Source: DASSKF01 sp035690725 (lineage in GTDB: Bacteria > Actinomycetota > Actinomycetes > Actinomycetales > Dermatophilaceae). From it: a stretch of DNA of 31,238 nt. How positions within the stretch are numbered: the stretch's first letter is position 1; every line of letters starts with the position of its first letter. Position numbers and translations under genes: made by a program. The notes below the pieces were generated by a model. The model did no database searches and was not told where the DNA came from. It saw only the letters and a program-made list of their open reading frames with translations. Of this stretch, positions 9,042-15,970 are shown piece by piece. Location: NCBI GenBank assembly GCA_035690725.1, contig DASSKF010000247.1, forward strand, positions 1 to 31,238, in the 5' to 3' direction.

Positions 9042-9055
9042 GGGGCCTTGGTCCC
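9042..9055 (-). promoter_or_regulatory. DosR/DevR-like box upstream of narK
   Basis: The minus strand reads GGGACCAAGGCCCC, an imperfect inverted repeat of the form GGG-N8-CCC. The half-site GGGAC and the 14-bp length match the mycobacterial DosR (DevR) box, core GGGACTnnnGTCCC, which activates narK2 under hypoxia and nitric oxide. It lies between the end of the AI-2E-type gene and narK, about 108 bp before the narK start. No DosR-type regulator gene is in this window. The match is by eye only. Confidence 0.4.
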
Positions 9056-9091
9056 GTGTCGCCCGGCCGGTGCGTCCGGCCCCGGCCCGGC

Positions 9092-10363
9092 TCAGCCGCC
9101 GGACAGGGCGGCGGGTGGCCCCCGGCGGGCCCGCACCACCCGGACCACGTTGTTGACGACGGCGACCAGCGGCACCGCGACGAACGCGCCGAAGATCCCG
9201 CCCACGAGCGCCCCGCCGGTGACCGTCGTCAGCACGGCGAGCGGGTGCAGCTGGACCGCGCGGCCGAGCACCCACGGAGTGAGCAGGTTGCCCTCGACCT
9301 GCACGGTGAGGAAGAGCGCGATCGCCATGACCACGGCCATCGTGACCCCGTGGGTGACGAGGGCGACGAGGACGATCACCACGCCGGCGACGAGGATCCC
9401 GATCATCGGGATCATCGAGCCGAGGAACACCAGCACGCCCAGGGGGACGACGAGCGGCATACCGGCGACGGCGAGGATCACGACCATGGTGAGCGCGTTC
9501 ACCACCCCGAGCAGCACGGAGAAGCGCATGTATGCCGTGAGGGTCGCCCAGGCGACCTGACCCGCGCTGGCAGCCCGCTCCCGTGCGTGCTCGGGGAACA
9601 GGCCCACGCACCAGCGCCAGACGGTGCCGTCGTCGAAGAGCAAGAAGAGGGTGACGAACAGGCACAGCACGACGCCGGAGATGACGCCGATGGCCGACGT
9701 GGCGGTGTGGAAGATGCCGGCGACGAGGGTGTCGCGGTTGCCGCGGATCGTGCCGCCGAGCTCGGTGGTGAACTCGTCGACCTGGGCGGCCGGCACGTGC
9801 AGGGGACCGTGGACCAGCCAGCTGCGGATGGTCCCCGCCGCGCTGTCCAGCTGGCCGCTGAGGTCACCCCAGCTCGTGGTCACCTGCACCACGACGAACC
9901 AGGTTCCCGTCACGATGATCGCCACGCCGAGCACGAACACGAGGCCGGCGGACAGCGGTCGCGGCAGGCCCAGGCGAGTGAGCCGGGCCACCTCGGGCTG
10001 CAGCAGCGCGCAGACCATGACCGCGACGACGACCGTGATCGTCACGAGGCTGACCACGTTGAGCAGCCAGATGAGCACCCACAGCGCCCCGACGACGAGC
10101 AGGAAGCGCAGTGCCCAGGCGGCGGCCACCCGCATCCCCCAGCTCACGCTGTCCGCGGGGTTCGGTGCCGGGGCGGGGCCGGGGGTTCCACCTGCCGAGT
10201 GGGCCGTCCCGGCGGGTTCGTCCGCAGCGCGATCCTGCGCAACGCGGTCCTGGGCAACGCGGTCCTCCGGCGCCCGGTCCTCCGGCGCCCGGAGGTCCGG
10301 CTCCGCCGGCCCACCGCGGCCGGGCGCGAACAGGTCGGCGCCCACGGACCTCCACCACCTCAT
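9092..10363 (-). CDS. AI-2E family transporter-like membrane protein
   Basis: The 423-residue protein belongs to the AI-2E/TqsA/PerM superfamily of multi-pass membrane proteins; members export small molecules or act as ion antiporters, and the substrate here is unknown. About eight hydrophobic segments follow a hydrophilic N-terminal region of roughly 70 residues. Family blocks include LFLLFDDGTVWRW, LLGVVNALTMVVILAVAG, PLGVLVFLGSMIPMIGILVAG and VEGNLLTPWVLGRAVQLHPLAVL. The N-terminal cytoplasmic part contains short repeats APEDR-APEDR-VAQDR-VAQDR (residues 26-45), encoded by a 15-bp tandem repeat. It starts 45 bp after the flavoprotein gene on the same strand and may be co-transcribed with it. 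The Shine-Dalgarno before ATG 10363 is weak. Confidence 0.9.
   Translation of the reverse strand: MRWWRSVGADLFAPGRGGPAEPDLRAPEDRAPEDRVAQDRVAQDRAADEPAGTAHSAGGTPGPAPAPNPADSVSWGMRVAAAWALRFLLVVGALWVLIWLLNVVSLVTITVVVAVMVCALLQPEVARLTRLGLPRPLSAGLVFVLGVAIIVTGTWFVVVQVTTSWGDLSGQLDSAAGTIRSWLVHGPLHVPAAQVDEFTTELGGTIRGNRDTLVAGIFHTATSAIGVISGVVLCLFVTLFLLFDDGTVWRWCVGLFPEHARERAASAGQVAWATLTAYMRFSVLLGVVNALTMVVILAVAGMPLVVPLGVLVFLGSMIPMIGILVAGVVIVLVALVTHGVTMAVVMAIALFLTVQVEGNLLTPWVLGRAVQLHPLAVLTTVTGGALVGGIFGAFVAVPLVAVVNNVVRVVRARRGPPAALSGG
10229..10288. repeat. Four 15-bp in-frame tandem units in the AI-2E-type gene
   Basis: Units start at 10229, 10244, 10259 and 10274. They share the core G(G/A)TCCT and decode on the minus strand as APEDR, APEDR, VAQDR, VAQDR. 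The copies have diverged pairwise, consistent with duplication of a pair of units. Confidence 0.8.
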
Positions 10364-10408
10364 GACAGGACTCTCGCAGGTCGCGGCACCGGGTGCGAGG
10401 GTCTCCCC

Positions 10409-12097
10409 TCAGCCGATCTGCCGGGCGATCGCGCGGCCCGCGACCCGGCCGGTGAAGAGGCACCCGCCGAGGAACGTGCCCTCCAGCGACCGGTAGCCGT
10501 GCAGCCCACCGCCGCCGAACCCGGCGACCTCGCCCGCGGCATACAGGCCGGGGACCGGGGCGCCGTCGGGTCCCAGCGCGCGGGCGGACAGGTCGGTCTG
10601 GATCCCACCGAGCGTCTTGCGGGTCAGGACGTGCAGCTGGACCGCGACGAGCGGGCCGGCGGCGGGGTCGAGGATGCGGTGCGGGGCCGCGGTGCGGATG
10701 AGCCGGTCCCCCCGGTAGGAGCGGGTCCCGCGGAGCGCGACGACCTGCGCGTCCTTGCCGAAGGGGTGGTCGACCTCCCGGTCACGCGCCACGACCTGCC
10801 GCTCCAGGTGGGCGGCATCCAGCAGCGGCTGGTCGGTGAGCCGGTTCATGCCGTCGACGAGGTCGGGCAGGCGGTCGGCCACGACGAAGTCCGGGCCGTG
10901 CTCGAGGAACGCCGCCACCGGCCCGGGAGCACCCGGCTTGACCCGGGCGAGGACTTGCATCCAGTCCCGGCCGGTCAGGTCCGGGTTCTGCTCGGAGCCG
11001 GAGAGGGCGAACTCCTTCTCGATGATCCGCCGGTTGAGGACGAACCACGAGTGGTCGTGGCCGGTGCGGCGCAGGTGCGCCAGCGTGCCGAGCGTGTCGA
11101 AGCCGGGGAACAGCGGGGGCGGCAGCCGGTTGCCGGTGGCGTCGAACCAGAGCGACGACGGCCCGGGCAGGATGCGGATCCCGTGCCCCGGCCACACCGG
11201 GTCCCAGTTGCGGATGCCCTCGACGTAGTGCCACATCCGGTCCCGGTTGACCAGCCGGGCGCCGGCCCGCTCGGTCACTTGCAGCATCCGTCCGTCGACG
11301 TGGGCGGGCACCCCGGTGACCATGCTGGCCGGCGGTGGGCCCAGCCGCTCCGGCCAGTACGAGCGGACCAGGTCGTGGTTTGCGCCGATGCCACCCGAGG
11401 TGACGACGACGGCCTGTGCGCGGGCGGTGAAGCCACCGACGACATCCCGGTTGGTGGCCCGGCCCCGGGGAGCCTCCGCCGGCGCGAGGACGGACCCGGA
11501 GACGCCGGTCACGGCGCCGGCCCCGACCATGAGGTCGTCGACCCGGTGGCGGAAGTGGAGCTGCACCCGCCCCCGCGCCGCGGCGTCCTTGACCCGCTGG
11601 ACGAACGGCTCGACCAGTCCGGGGCCGGTGCCCCAGGTGATGTGGAAGCGGGGCACCGAGTTGCCGTGACCGGTGGCCGTGCCGTCGCCGCGCTCGGCCC
11701 ACCCGACGACGGGGAAGAACCGGACGCCCCGCTCCTGCAGCCAGGACCGCTTCTCGCCAGCGGCGAAGTCGACGTAGGCCCGGGCCCACTGCTGCGCCCA
11801 GTGGTCCTCACCGGCGAGGTCGGCGACCCCGCGGTCGAAGCCGGCGCTGCCCTGCCAGTCCTGCCAGGCGAGGTCGACGCTGTCGTGGATGCCCAGCCGC
11901 CGCTGCTCCGGGGAGTCGACGAGGAACAGCCCGCCGAACGACCACCACGCCTGGCCGCCGAGGTTGCGCCAGCTCTCCTGCTCGAGCAGCGTGACACTGC
12001 GCCCGGCGTCGACCAGCTCGCACGTGGCCACGAGGCCCGCCAGGCCGGCACCGACGACGATGACGTCGGACGGCGGCAGGCTGGGCTCGGTGGCCAT
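10409..12097 (-). CDS. FAD-binding dehydrogenase (3-ketosteroid dehydrogenase-like)
   Basis: This 562-residue flavoprotein belongs to the FAD-dependent fumarate reductase / 3-ketosteroid-delta1-dehydrogenase superfamily. The FAD dinucleotide-binding motif is VVGAGLAGLVATCELVDAGRSVTLLEQE (residues about 14-41, GxGxxG). The C-terminal FAD-contacting block is GLYAAGEVAGFGGGGLHGYRSLEGTFLGGCLFTGRVAG. The substrate domain includes GVRFFPVVGWAERGDG and HITWGTGPGLVEPF. It most resembles the subgroup annotated only as FAD-binding dehydrogenase, such as Rv0785 of M. tuberculosis, rather than a proven steroid enzyme. No steroid genes are near, so the substrate is unknown. A pair of 25-bp direct repeats lies immediately before the ATG at 12097. 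Confidence 0.88.
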   Translation of the reverse strand: MATEPSLPPSDVIVVGAGLAGLVATCELVDAGRSVTLLEQESWRNLGGQAWWSFGGLFLVDSPEQRRLGIHDSVDLAWQDWQGSAGFDRGVADLAGEDHWAQQWARAYVDFAAGEKRSWLQERGVRFFPVVGWAERGDGTATGHGNSVPRFHITWGTGPGLVEPFVQRVKDAAARGRVQLHFRHRVDDLMVGAGAVTGVSGSVLAPAEAPRGRATNRDVVGGFTARAQAVVVTSGGIGANHDLVRSYWPERLGPPPASMVTGVPAHVDGRMLQVTERAGARLVNRDRMWHYVEGIRNWDPVWPGHGIRILPGPSSLWFDATGNRLPPPLFPGFDTLGTLAHLRRTGHDHSWFVLNRRIIEKEFALSGSEQNPDLTGRDWMQVLARVKPGAPGPVAAFLEHGPDFVVADRLPDLVDGMNRLTDQPLLDAAHLERQVVARDREVDHPFGKDAQVVALRGTRSYRGDRLIRTAAPHRILDPAAGPLVAVQLHVLTRKTLGGIQTDLSARALGPDGAPVPGLYAAGEVAGFGGGGLHGYRSLEGTFLGGCLFTGRVAGRAIARQIG

Positions 12098-12163
12098 GGT
12101 CAGAGTGTGCCCGAGCAGGTCAAGGGTCTGCCGGGCCGGGTCAGCGTGTGCCCGAGCAGGTCA
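12098..12163. repeat. Pair of 25-bp direct repeats before the flavoprotein gene
   Basis: Copies at 12098-12122 and 12139-12163 share GTGTGCCCGAGCAGGTCA and the preceding GGTCA, differing at one base. Their starts are 41 bp apart, close to four helical turns. They begin at the flavoprotein ATG and end on the stop codon of the lipoprotein gene. They could be paired operator sites or a small duplication. Confidence 0.75.
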
Positions 12164-12847
12164 GACCTTGTCGGAGCAGAAGGAGTGCAGCTTCGTGGAG
12201 TGCCGGGTGAGGCGGTGGCCGGACGAGCTCGGCACGTCGTCGCCCTGCTCGATGAGCGAGGCGATCGTCCCGAGGTCGCCGACCACGCGGTTGGACAGCC
12301 GGGTCAGCCGGTGGTTCCCGGCCCGCTCGGCCTTGTGGTCGACCGAGCCCGCCGCCTCACGCAGGACTGCGGCCGCGTAGTCGAGGTCGTCCTGGTCCCC
12401 GGAGGACACGGCAGCGTTGTAGGTGCTGACCGCCTCGTTGAGGGTCTTGGTGTCGTGGACGCACGCGTTGATGAGGCGCTTGCGCTCGCGGACGTGCCGG
12501 CGGCGCCGGTCCGCCTTCTGGTGCTTGGCCTTCTGGTGCTTGGCCTTCTGGTGCTTGGCCTTCTGGTGCTTGGCCTTGCGGTGCTTGGCCTTGTCCCGGT
12601 GCCGGTCGCCGGTCGGCGAGGAGGCTCCGCCGGTCGCGGGACCGCTGCTCGCCGTCCCGGACGGCGAGGCACCGGTGCCCGAGGTCCCCGCCGCGCCCGT
12701 CGACGGGGCGGTGCTGCTCGGCGAGCTCGAGGACGTGGTGGTCGGGGCCTGTGACGACGGAGCACCGGAGCCGCAGGCGGTGGCGGTCAGCGTCCCGGCC
12801 AGGAGCAGGGCCGCTGCTGCGGCGGCACGGCGCGGGGGGAGGGTCAT
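12161..12847 (-). CDS. Secreted lipoprotein with lysine-rich pentapeptide repeats
   Basis: The 228-residue protein begins with a basic stretch and a hydrophobic segment ending in TATAC, a plausible lipobox with C25 as the lipidated cysteine, so the mature protein is expected on the outer face of the membrane. A Ser/Thr/Gly/Pro-rich linker (residues about 26-80) follows. Next come five pentapeptides, KAKHR then four KAKHQ (86-110), and a strongly basic stretch (DRRRRHVRERKR). The rest is predicted helical, with C129 and C224 perhaps forming a disulfide. I do not recognise a named domain. The basic repeat resembles histone-like or polyanion-binding tails. The ATG is preceded by GAGGA. The 12848-13067 region upstream carries two copies of a 24-bp element. 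Confidence 0.75.
   Translation of the reverse strand: MTLPPRRAAAAAALLLAGTLTATACGSGAPSSQAPTTTSSSSPSSTAPSTGAAGTSGTGASPSGTASSGPATGGASSPTGDRHRDKAKHRKAKHQKAKHQKAKHQKAKHQKADRRRRHVRERKRLINACVHDTKTLNEAVSTYNAAVSSGDQDDLDYAAAVLREAAGSVDHKAERAGNHRLTRLSNRVVGDLGTIASLIEQGDDVPSSSGHRLTRHSTKLHSFCSDKV
12515..12589. repeat. Five 15-bp tandem units encoding KAKH[QR]
   Basis: The unit CTTCTGGTGCTTGGC starts at 12515, 12530, 12545 and 12560 without change; the fifth copy at 12575 differs at one base. On the minus strand they code for the Lys-rich repeats of the lipoprotein. Near-identical copies imply recent expansion and likely length variation between strains. Confidence 0.9.
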
Positions 12848-12990
12848 GACGGCGCGTCCTCACGTGGTTTCGCAGGGGGTGGCACGTCGCCGGGGCGCGC
12901 CCCCGCCCGGGGCCGGCTGACCCCTTCGCGACGCTCCGGCAAGGATGCCATCCGAGGCAGCAGCCGCCCAAAACGACGGGGCAAGTCGCA

Positions 12991-13065
12991 GCACACGATC
13001 CCCGAGATCGGGCCTGCCGAACCGCCAAGCCGCCCGCCGCCGCACACCATCCCCGAGATCGGGCC
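12991..13065. repeat. Two copies of a 24-bp intergenic element with an inverted repeat
   Basis: Copies at 12991-13014 and 13042-13065 begin GCACAC and share ATCCCCGAGATCGGGCC; they differ at a single base. The core CCCGA-GA-TCGGG is an inverted repeat. The copy starts are 51 bp apart. They lie between the SDR stop and the lipoprotein start, so they could act in the lipoprotein promoter or belong to a dispersed intergenic repeat family. Confidence 0.8.
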
Positions 13066-13067
13066 GC

Positions 13068-14138
13068 CTACCCGGGCGCCTCGCCCTCGTTGAAGCGCCG
13101 GGCGGCGTCACGCCCCCAGCCCGTGACCCGGCGCAGCACCGACGAGTCGAGGTCGACGTCCGCGGCTCGCCCGGTGACCAGCCCCTCGGGCCGGCCGCCG
13201 CCCGCCCCGGGGCCGGGCAGGAGTCGCCCCATCACCTCGAGCAGCGCGACGGTGCTGCTCGGCGCGACACCGTGCACGCGGGTGGCGACCTTGGACAGCG
13301 GCGTGAGCAGCAGCACCCGGCGGCGCTGCCGGATGGCGCCCACCATGCGCCGGGCGGCCCGCTCGGCGTCCATCGCGACCAGGGGCGCCGCCGCACCGAC
13401 CGCGAACCAGGCGTACTCCAGGTCGGACTGCCCGCCGAAGCTCGCGTTGAGGTGGGAGCCGGTGCGCATGAGGCCCGGCACGATCGTGGTGACGGTGATC
13501 CCCGAGCCGGCGAGCTCGGCCCGCAGGCCCTCGAACCACCCCACGGCGGCGAACTTCGCCGCGCTGTAGGGCAGCAGGTGCGGCACCCCGATCGCGCCGC
13601 CGACCGAGGTCACGGTGGCGATGCGCCCGTGCCGGCGCCGCCGCATCGAGGGCAGCACCGCCCGGGTGAGCCGGAACGGCCCCCAGAACATCGTGGCCAT
13701 GGCGGCCTCGTAGTCCGCGTCGGTGAGCGTCTCGTCGGGCGCCACCTGGATGATGCCGGCGACGTTGACGAGCACGTCGACCGGACCCAGGCGCTGCTCG
13801 ACCTCCCCGACCAGCCGGTGCACCTGCTCGCCGTCCGTCACGTCGCAGACGAACGTCTCGACCTGCAGGCCCTCGCCGTCCAGCTGCTCGCGGGCCCGGC
13901 CGAGCTCCTGCCGGTCCCGGGCGCAGATCGCCACCCGGGCGCCCTGCCGGGCCAGCTCCCGCGCGATCAGCAGCCCCAGCCCCCGGGAGGCACCGGCGAC
14001 GAGCGCCACCTCACCGGTCAGGTCGTCCTTGCGCAGGGCCGCGACGCCGACCGCCGCCGTCCCGGCGACCGCCACCCCGGCGGCCGCGACACCGGTGGCC
14101 GTGACCCTGCGGAGCCTGCCGCGTCCACTGCTCGTCAT
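13068..14138 (-). CDS. Short-chain dehydrogenase/reductase with N-terminal hydrophobic segment
   Basis: The 356-residue protein is a classical SDR, an NAD(P)-dependent oxidoreductase. The cofactor motif is GASRGLG (49-55), followed by NVAG (125-128). The catalytic residues are S178 and YSAAK with Y191 and K195. An alanine/valine-rich segment at about 13-35 may anchor or associate the protein with the membrane. A C-terminal extension of about 80 residues beyond the SDR core contains a second hydrophobic patch. Such SDRs in actinobacteria are usually annotated as oxidoreductases of unknown substrate. The start at ATG 14138 is chosen because the cofactor-binding fold follows at normal distance; the frame is open far upstream, but that part overlaps the DUF2236 gene. 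It follows that gene by 43 bp, suggesting one operon. Confidence 0.87.
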   Translation of the reverse strand: MTSSGRGRLRRVTATGVAAAGVAVAGTAAVGVAALRKDDLTGEVALVAGASRGLGLLIARELARQGARVAICARDRQELGRAREQLDGEGLQVETFVCDVTDGEQVHRLVGEVEQRLGPVDVLVNVAGIIQVAPDETLTDADYEAAMATMFWGPFRLTRAVLPSMRRRRHGRIATVTSVGGAIGVPHLLPYSAAKFAAVGWFEGLRAELAGSGITVTTIVPGLMRTGSHLNASFGGQSDLEYAWFAVGAAAPLVAMDAERAARRMVGAIRQRRRVLLLTPLSKVATRVHGVAPSSTVALLEVMGRLLPGPGAGGGRPEGLVTGRAADVDLDSSVLRRVTGWGRDAARRFNEGEAPG

Positions 14139-14181
14139 CCCGTCGATTCTGCCCGCGCGCCGGGCGCCCCGCACCCGGGAC

Positions 14182-15093
14182 TCAGGCCGGAGGGTGCACC
14201 GGGAAGTCGACGTCGGGCAGCGGCAGGGCGTCGGCGACCCAGCGCAGGGCCCCCGTGGCGGCCCGACCCAGCGCCCGGCTGGTGACCGGAGCCGGTCGAG
14301 GGATGTCGAGCAGGTCGGTGGCCCACTCCGGCAGCGAACCGACCGCCGCCGTCGCCAGGGCCCGGTAGACCGGCCGGGCCCACGCCGCCAACGGCGGCTC
14401 GCGCAGCAGGAACCGCGCCACGTCCCGCGCCTCCGGCGTGCCCTCCAGCTCGGGCCGGAACTGCGCGAGCGCCGCTGCGAGCCCGGCCACCGTCGTCGGC
14501 ACCCGCCGGGCACCGAGGAGGCGGGCGACGTGCCCGGACTGCGCGACATACTCGTCCGCCTCGGCCGCACTGAGCGGGTGGTGCCCGAACAGCCGGTGCG
14601 CCGTGAGGAAGCTGTCGATCTCGGCCACGTGCACCCACTCGAGCAGGTGCGGGTCATCCGCCCGGTAGGCCCGGCCGTCCCGCGTCGTGCCCCCGATGCC
14701 GGCGTGCAGCCGGCGCACCCGGCCGATCGCCTTCTCGGCGTCCTCCACGGTGCCGAAGGTCGTCTCCGCGAGGAAAGTGCTCGTGCTCGCCAACCGGCCC
14801 CAGGGGTCGCTGCGGAAGCCGGAGTGGTCGGCCACCGCCGCCATCGGCAGCGGGTGCAGCGACTGCAGGAGCAGGGCCCGCAGCCCGCCGACGTACATCG
14901 ACGCGTCGGCCTGGACCCGGCGCACCGGCGCGTCCCGGGGGAACCAGCGCGGTCCCGGCGACCCGTGGATCCGCTGCCGCGCGTCCTGGCCCTGCTCCCC
15001 GGCGACCCGCTCGAACAGCGCGCGGGCGAGCCGGCCCCGCAGCGCCTGGACACCGACCTCTCGCACCCTGACCACCCGCCCAGTGTCGGTCAT
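14182..15093 (-). CDS. DUF2236 (oxygenase MpaB-like) family protein
   Basis: The 303-residue protein matches the DUF2236 family, which includes MpaB and the latex-clearing protein, a haem oxygenase. Family features visible are QADASMYVGGLRALLLQSLHPLPMAAVADHS (H80 after the LLLQSL block) and DDPHLLEWVHVAEIDSFLTA (H149, W153, H155), the conserved histidines that may bind haem or metal. The C-terminal part has RPVYRALATAAVGSLPEWATDLL, usual for the family. The enzyme's substrate is unknown. I chose ATG 15093 (MTDTGRVVRVREVG); the frame is open 30 codons further but reads as non-conserved basic sequence that would overlap the divergent promoter region. The SDR gene follows. Confidence 0.85.
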   Translation of the reverse strand: MTDTGRVVRVREVGVQALRGRLARALFERVAGEQGQDARQRIHGSPGPRWFPRDAPVRRVQADASMYVGGLRALLLQSLHPLPMAAVADHSGFRSDPWGRLASTSTFLAETTFGTVEDAEKAIGRVRRLHAGIGGTTRDGRAYRADDPHLLEWVHVAEIDSFLTAHRLFGHHPLSAAEADEYVAQSGHVARLLGARRVPTTVAGLAAALAQFRPELEGTPEARDVARFLLREPPLAAWARPVYRALATAAVGSLPEWATDLLDIPRPAPVTSRALGRAATGALRWVADALPLPDVDFPVHPPA

Positions 15094-15170
15094 GGCGGAC
15101 CGATTCCGCTCCACCACTCGCGCTCGGGCGGGATGGCGAGCACACTGAGAGGTGAGGAATCGAGGTACCC

Positions 15171-15917
15171 ATGCGACTGCCAACCCGAAACGCCACCCGA
15201 TCGCCCGAACTCGTGCCCGTCCTCAGTGCGGGCAAGCACCGCAACCCTCGACGGGGAGCCTGCTTCATGGAGTTCGCCTCCTACCTCGCGGGCGAACGCT
15301 GGAGTGACCACCCCGGGTGCACCCACCCCCTCCTCGCGCAGCTGGCGCGGTGCGTGAACGACTGCATCGGTGACGACTTCCGGGGCAGCCTCGTGCCGTA
15401 CATCCCGTCGGTCATCGGTCTCACCGGGGACGACCCGCGCATCGACGTCGAGCTGGCCCTGCACGCGGCGACCACGGCCCTGCCGGTCGCGCCGCACTCG
15501 CGCCAGGGCGTCATCGCAATCGGCATCCTCTCCGGCGAGCGGATCCTCGCGGTGCTGGACGGCCGGCCGGAGGACGACGTACGGCCGGAGTCGCGCGAGG
15601 CCCTGCGGAACGCACCCGAGGCGGCCCGGTGGGCACGTCAGTTCGGGGCGCCGGCCAAGGTGTCGGTGCGCAACTTCTGCCGCAACGCCGCACCGTGCAT
15701 CGTGCAGGTGAGCGTGGAAGGCATCGCGGAGGCGTGCATCGCCCGTCCCGAGCAGATGCTGCTCGACCTGCTCGACGACTCGATCGTCCGGTGCCGGCAG
15801 ATGTGCGGCGCCCCGGACGAGCCCGCGCGCACCGTCCGCCGGGTCCCCGGTATGCCGACCGCCGACGAGGCGTCCCTGCCGGCCCCGGTGCCCGGTCCCG
15901 CGCGCGCCGCCGACTGA
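15171..15917 (+). CDS. Cysteine-rich conserved actinobacterial protein of unknown function
   Basis: I recognise this 248-residue protein as a conserved actinobacterial hypothetical but know no function. The N-terminal block (SAGKHRNPRRGACFMEFASYLAGERWSDHP, continuing to about residue 65) is the conserved part. Nine cysteines occur at 31, 50, 61, 65, 170, 176, 189, 208 and 212, with histidines at 47 and 52. The spacing C61-x3-C65 and C208-x3-C212 could suit a metal or redox centre. The C-terminal 30 residues are Pro/Ala-rich and probably disordered. There is no signal peptide or membrane segment. The start codon is preceded by GAGGT and by a stronger AGAGGTGAGG further upstream. It is divergent from the DUF2236 gene (77 bp gap) and 53 bp upstream of the antiporter, possibly in one transcript. 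Confidence 0.8.
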   Translation: MRLPTRNATRSPELVPVLSAGKHRNPRRGACFMEFASYLAGERWSDHPGCTHPLLAQLARCVNDCIGDDFRGSLVPYIPSVIGLTGDDPRIDVELALHAATTALPVAPHSRQGVIAIGILSGERILAVLDGRPEDDVRPESREALRNAPEAARWARQFGAPAKVSVRNFCRNAAPCIVQVSVEGIAEACIARPEQMLLDLLDDSIVRCRQMCGAPDEPARTVRRVPGMPTADEASLPAPVPGPARAAD

Positions 15918-15970
15918 CGGCCCGCGCACCCGCCTGACCGGCTTCCCACCCTGAGCCCAGCCGCCGCGCC

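Noticed and set aside
9056..12754. A plus-strand open frame of over 1200 codons
   Set aside because: It is antisense to the AI-2E, flavoprotein and lipoprotein genes and has low-complexity Asp/Gly/Arg/Pro content without domains. High GC makes stop codons rare in that frame.
14139..15053. N-terminal extension of the SDR frame through the DUF2236 gene
   Set aside because: The extension reads as Arg/Ser/Trp-rich nonsense in a shifted frame of DUF2236; the SDR fold begins shortly after ATG 14138.
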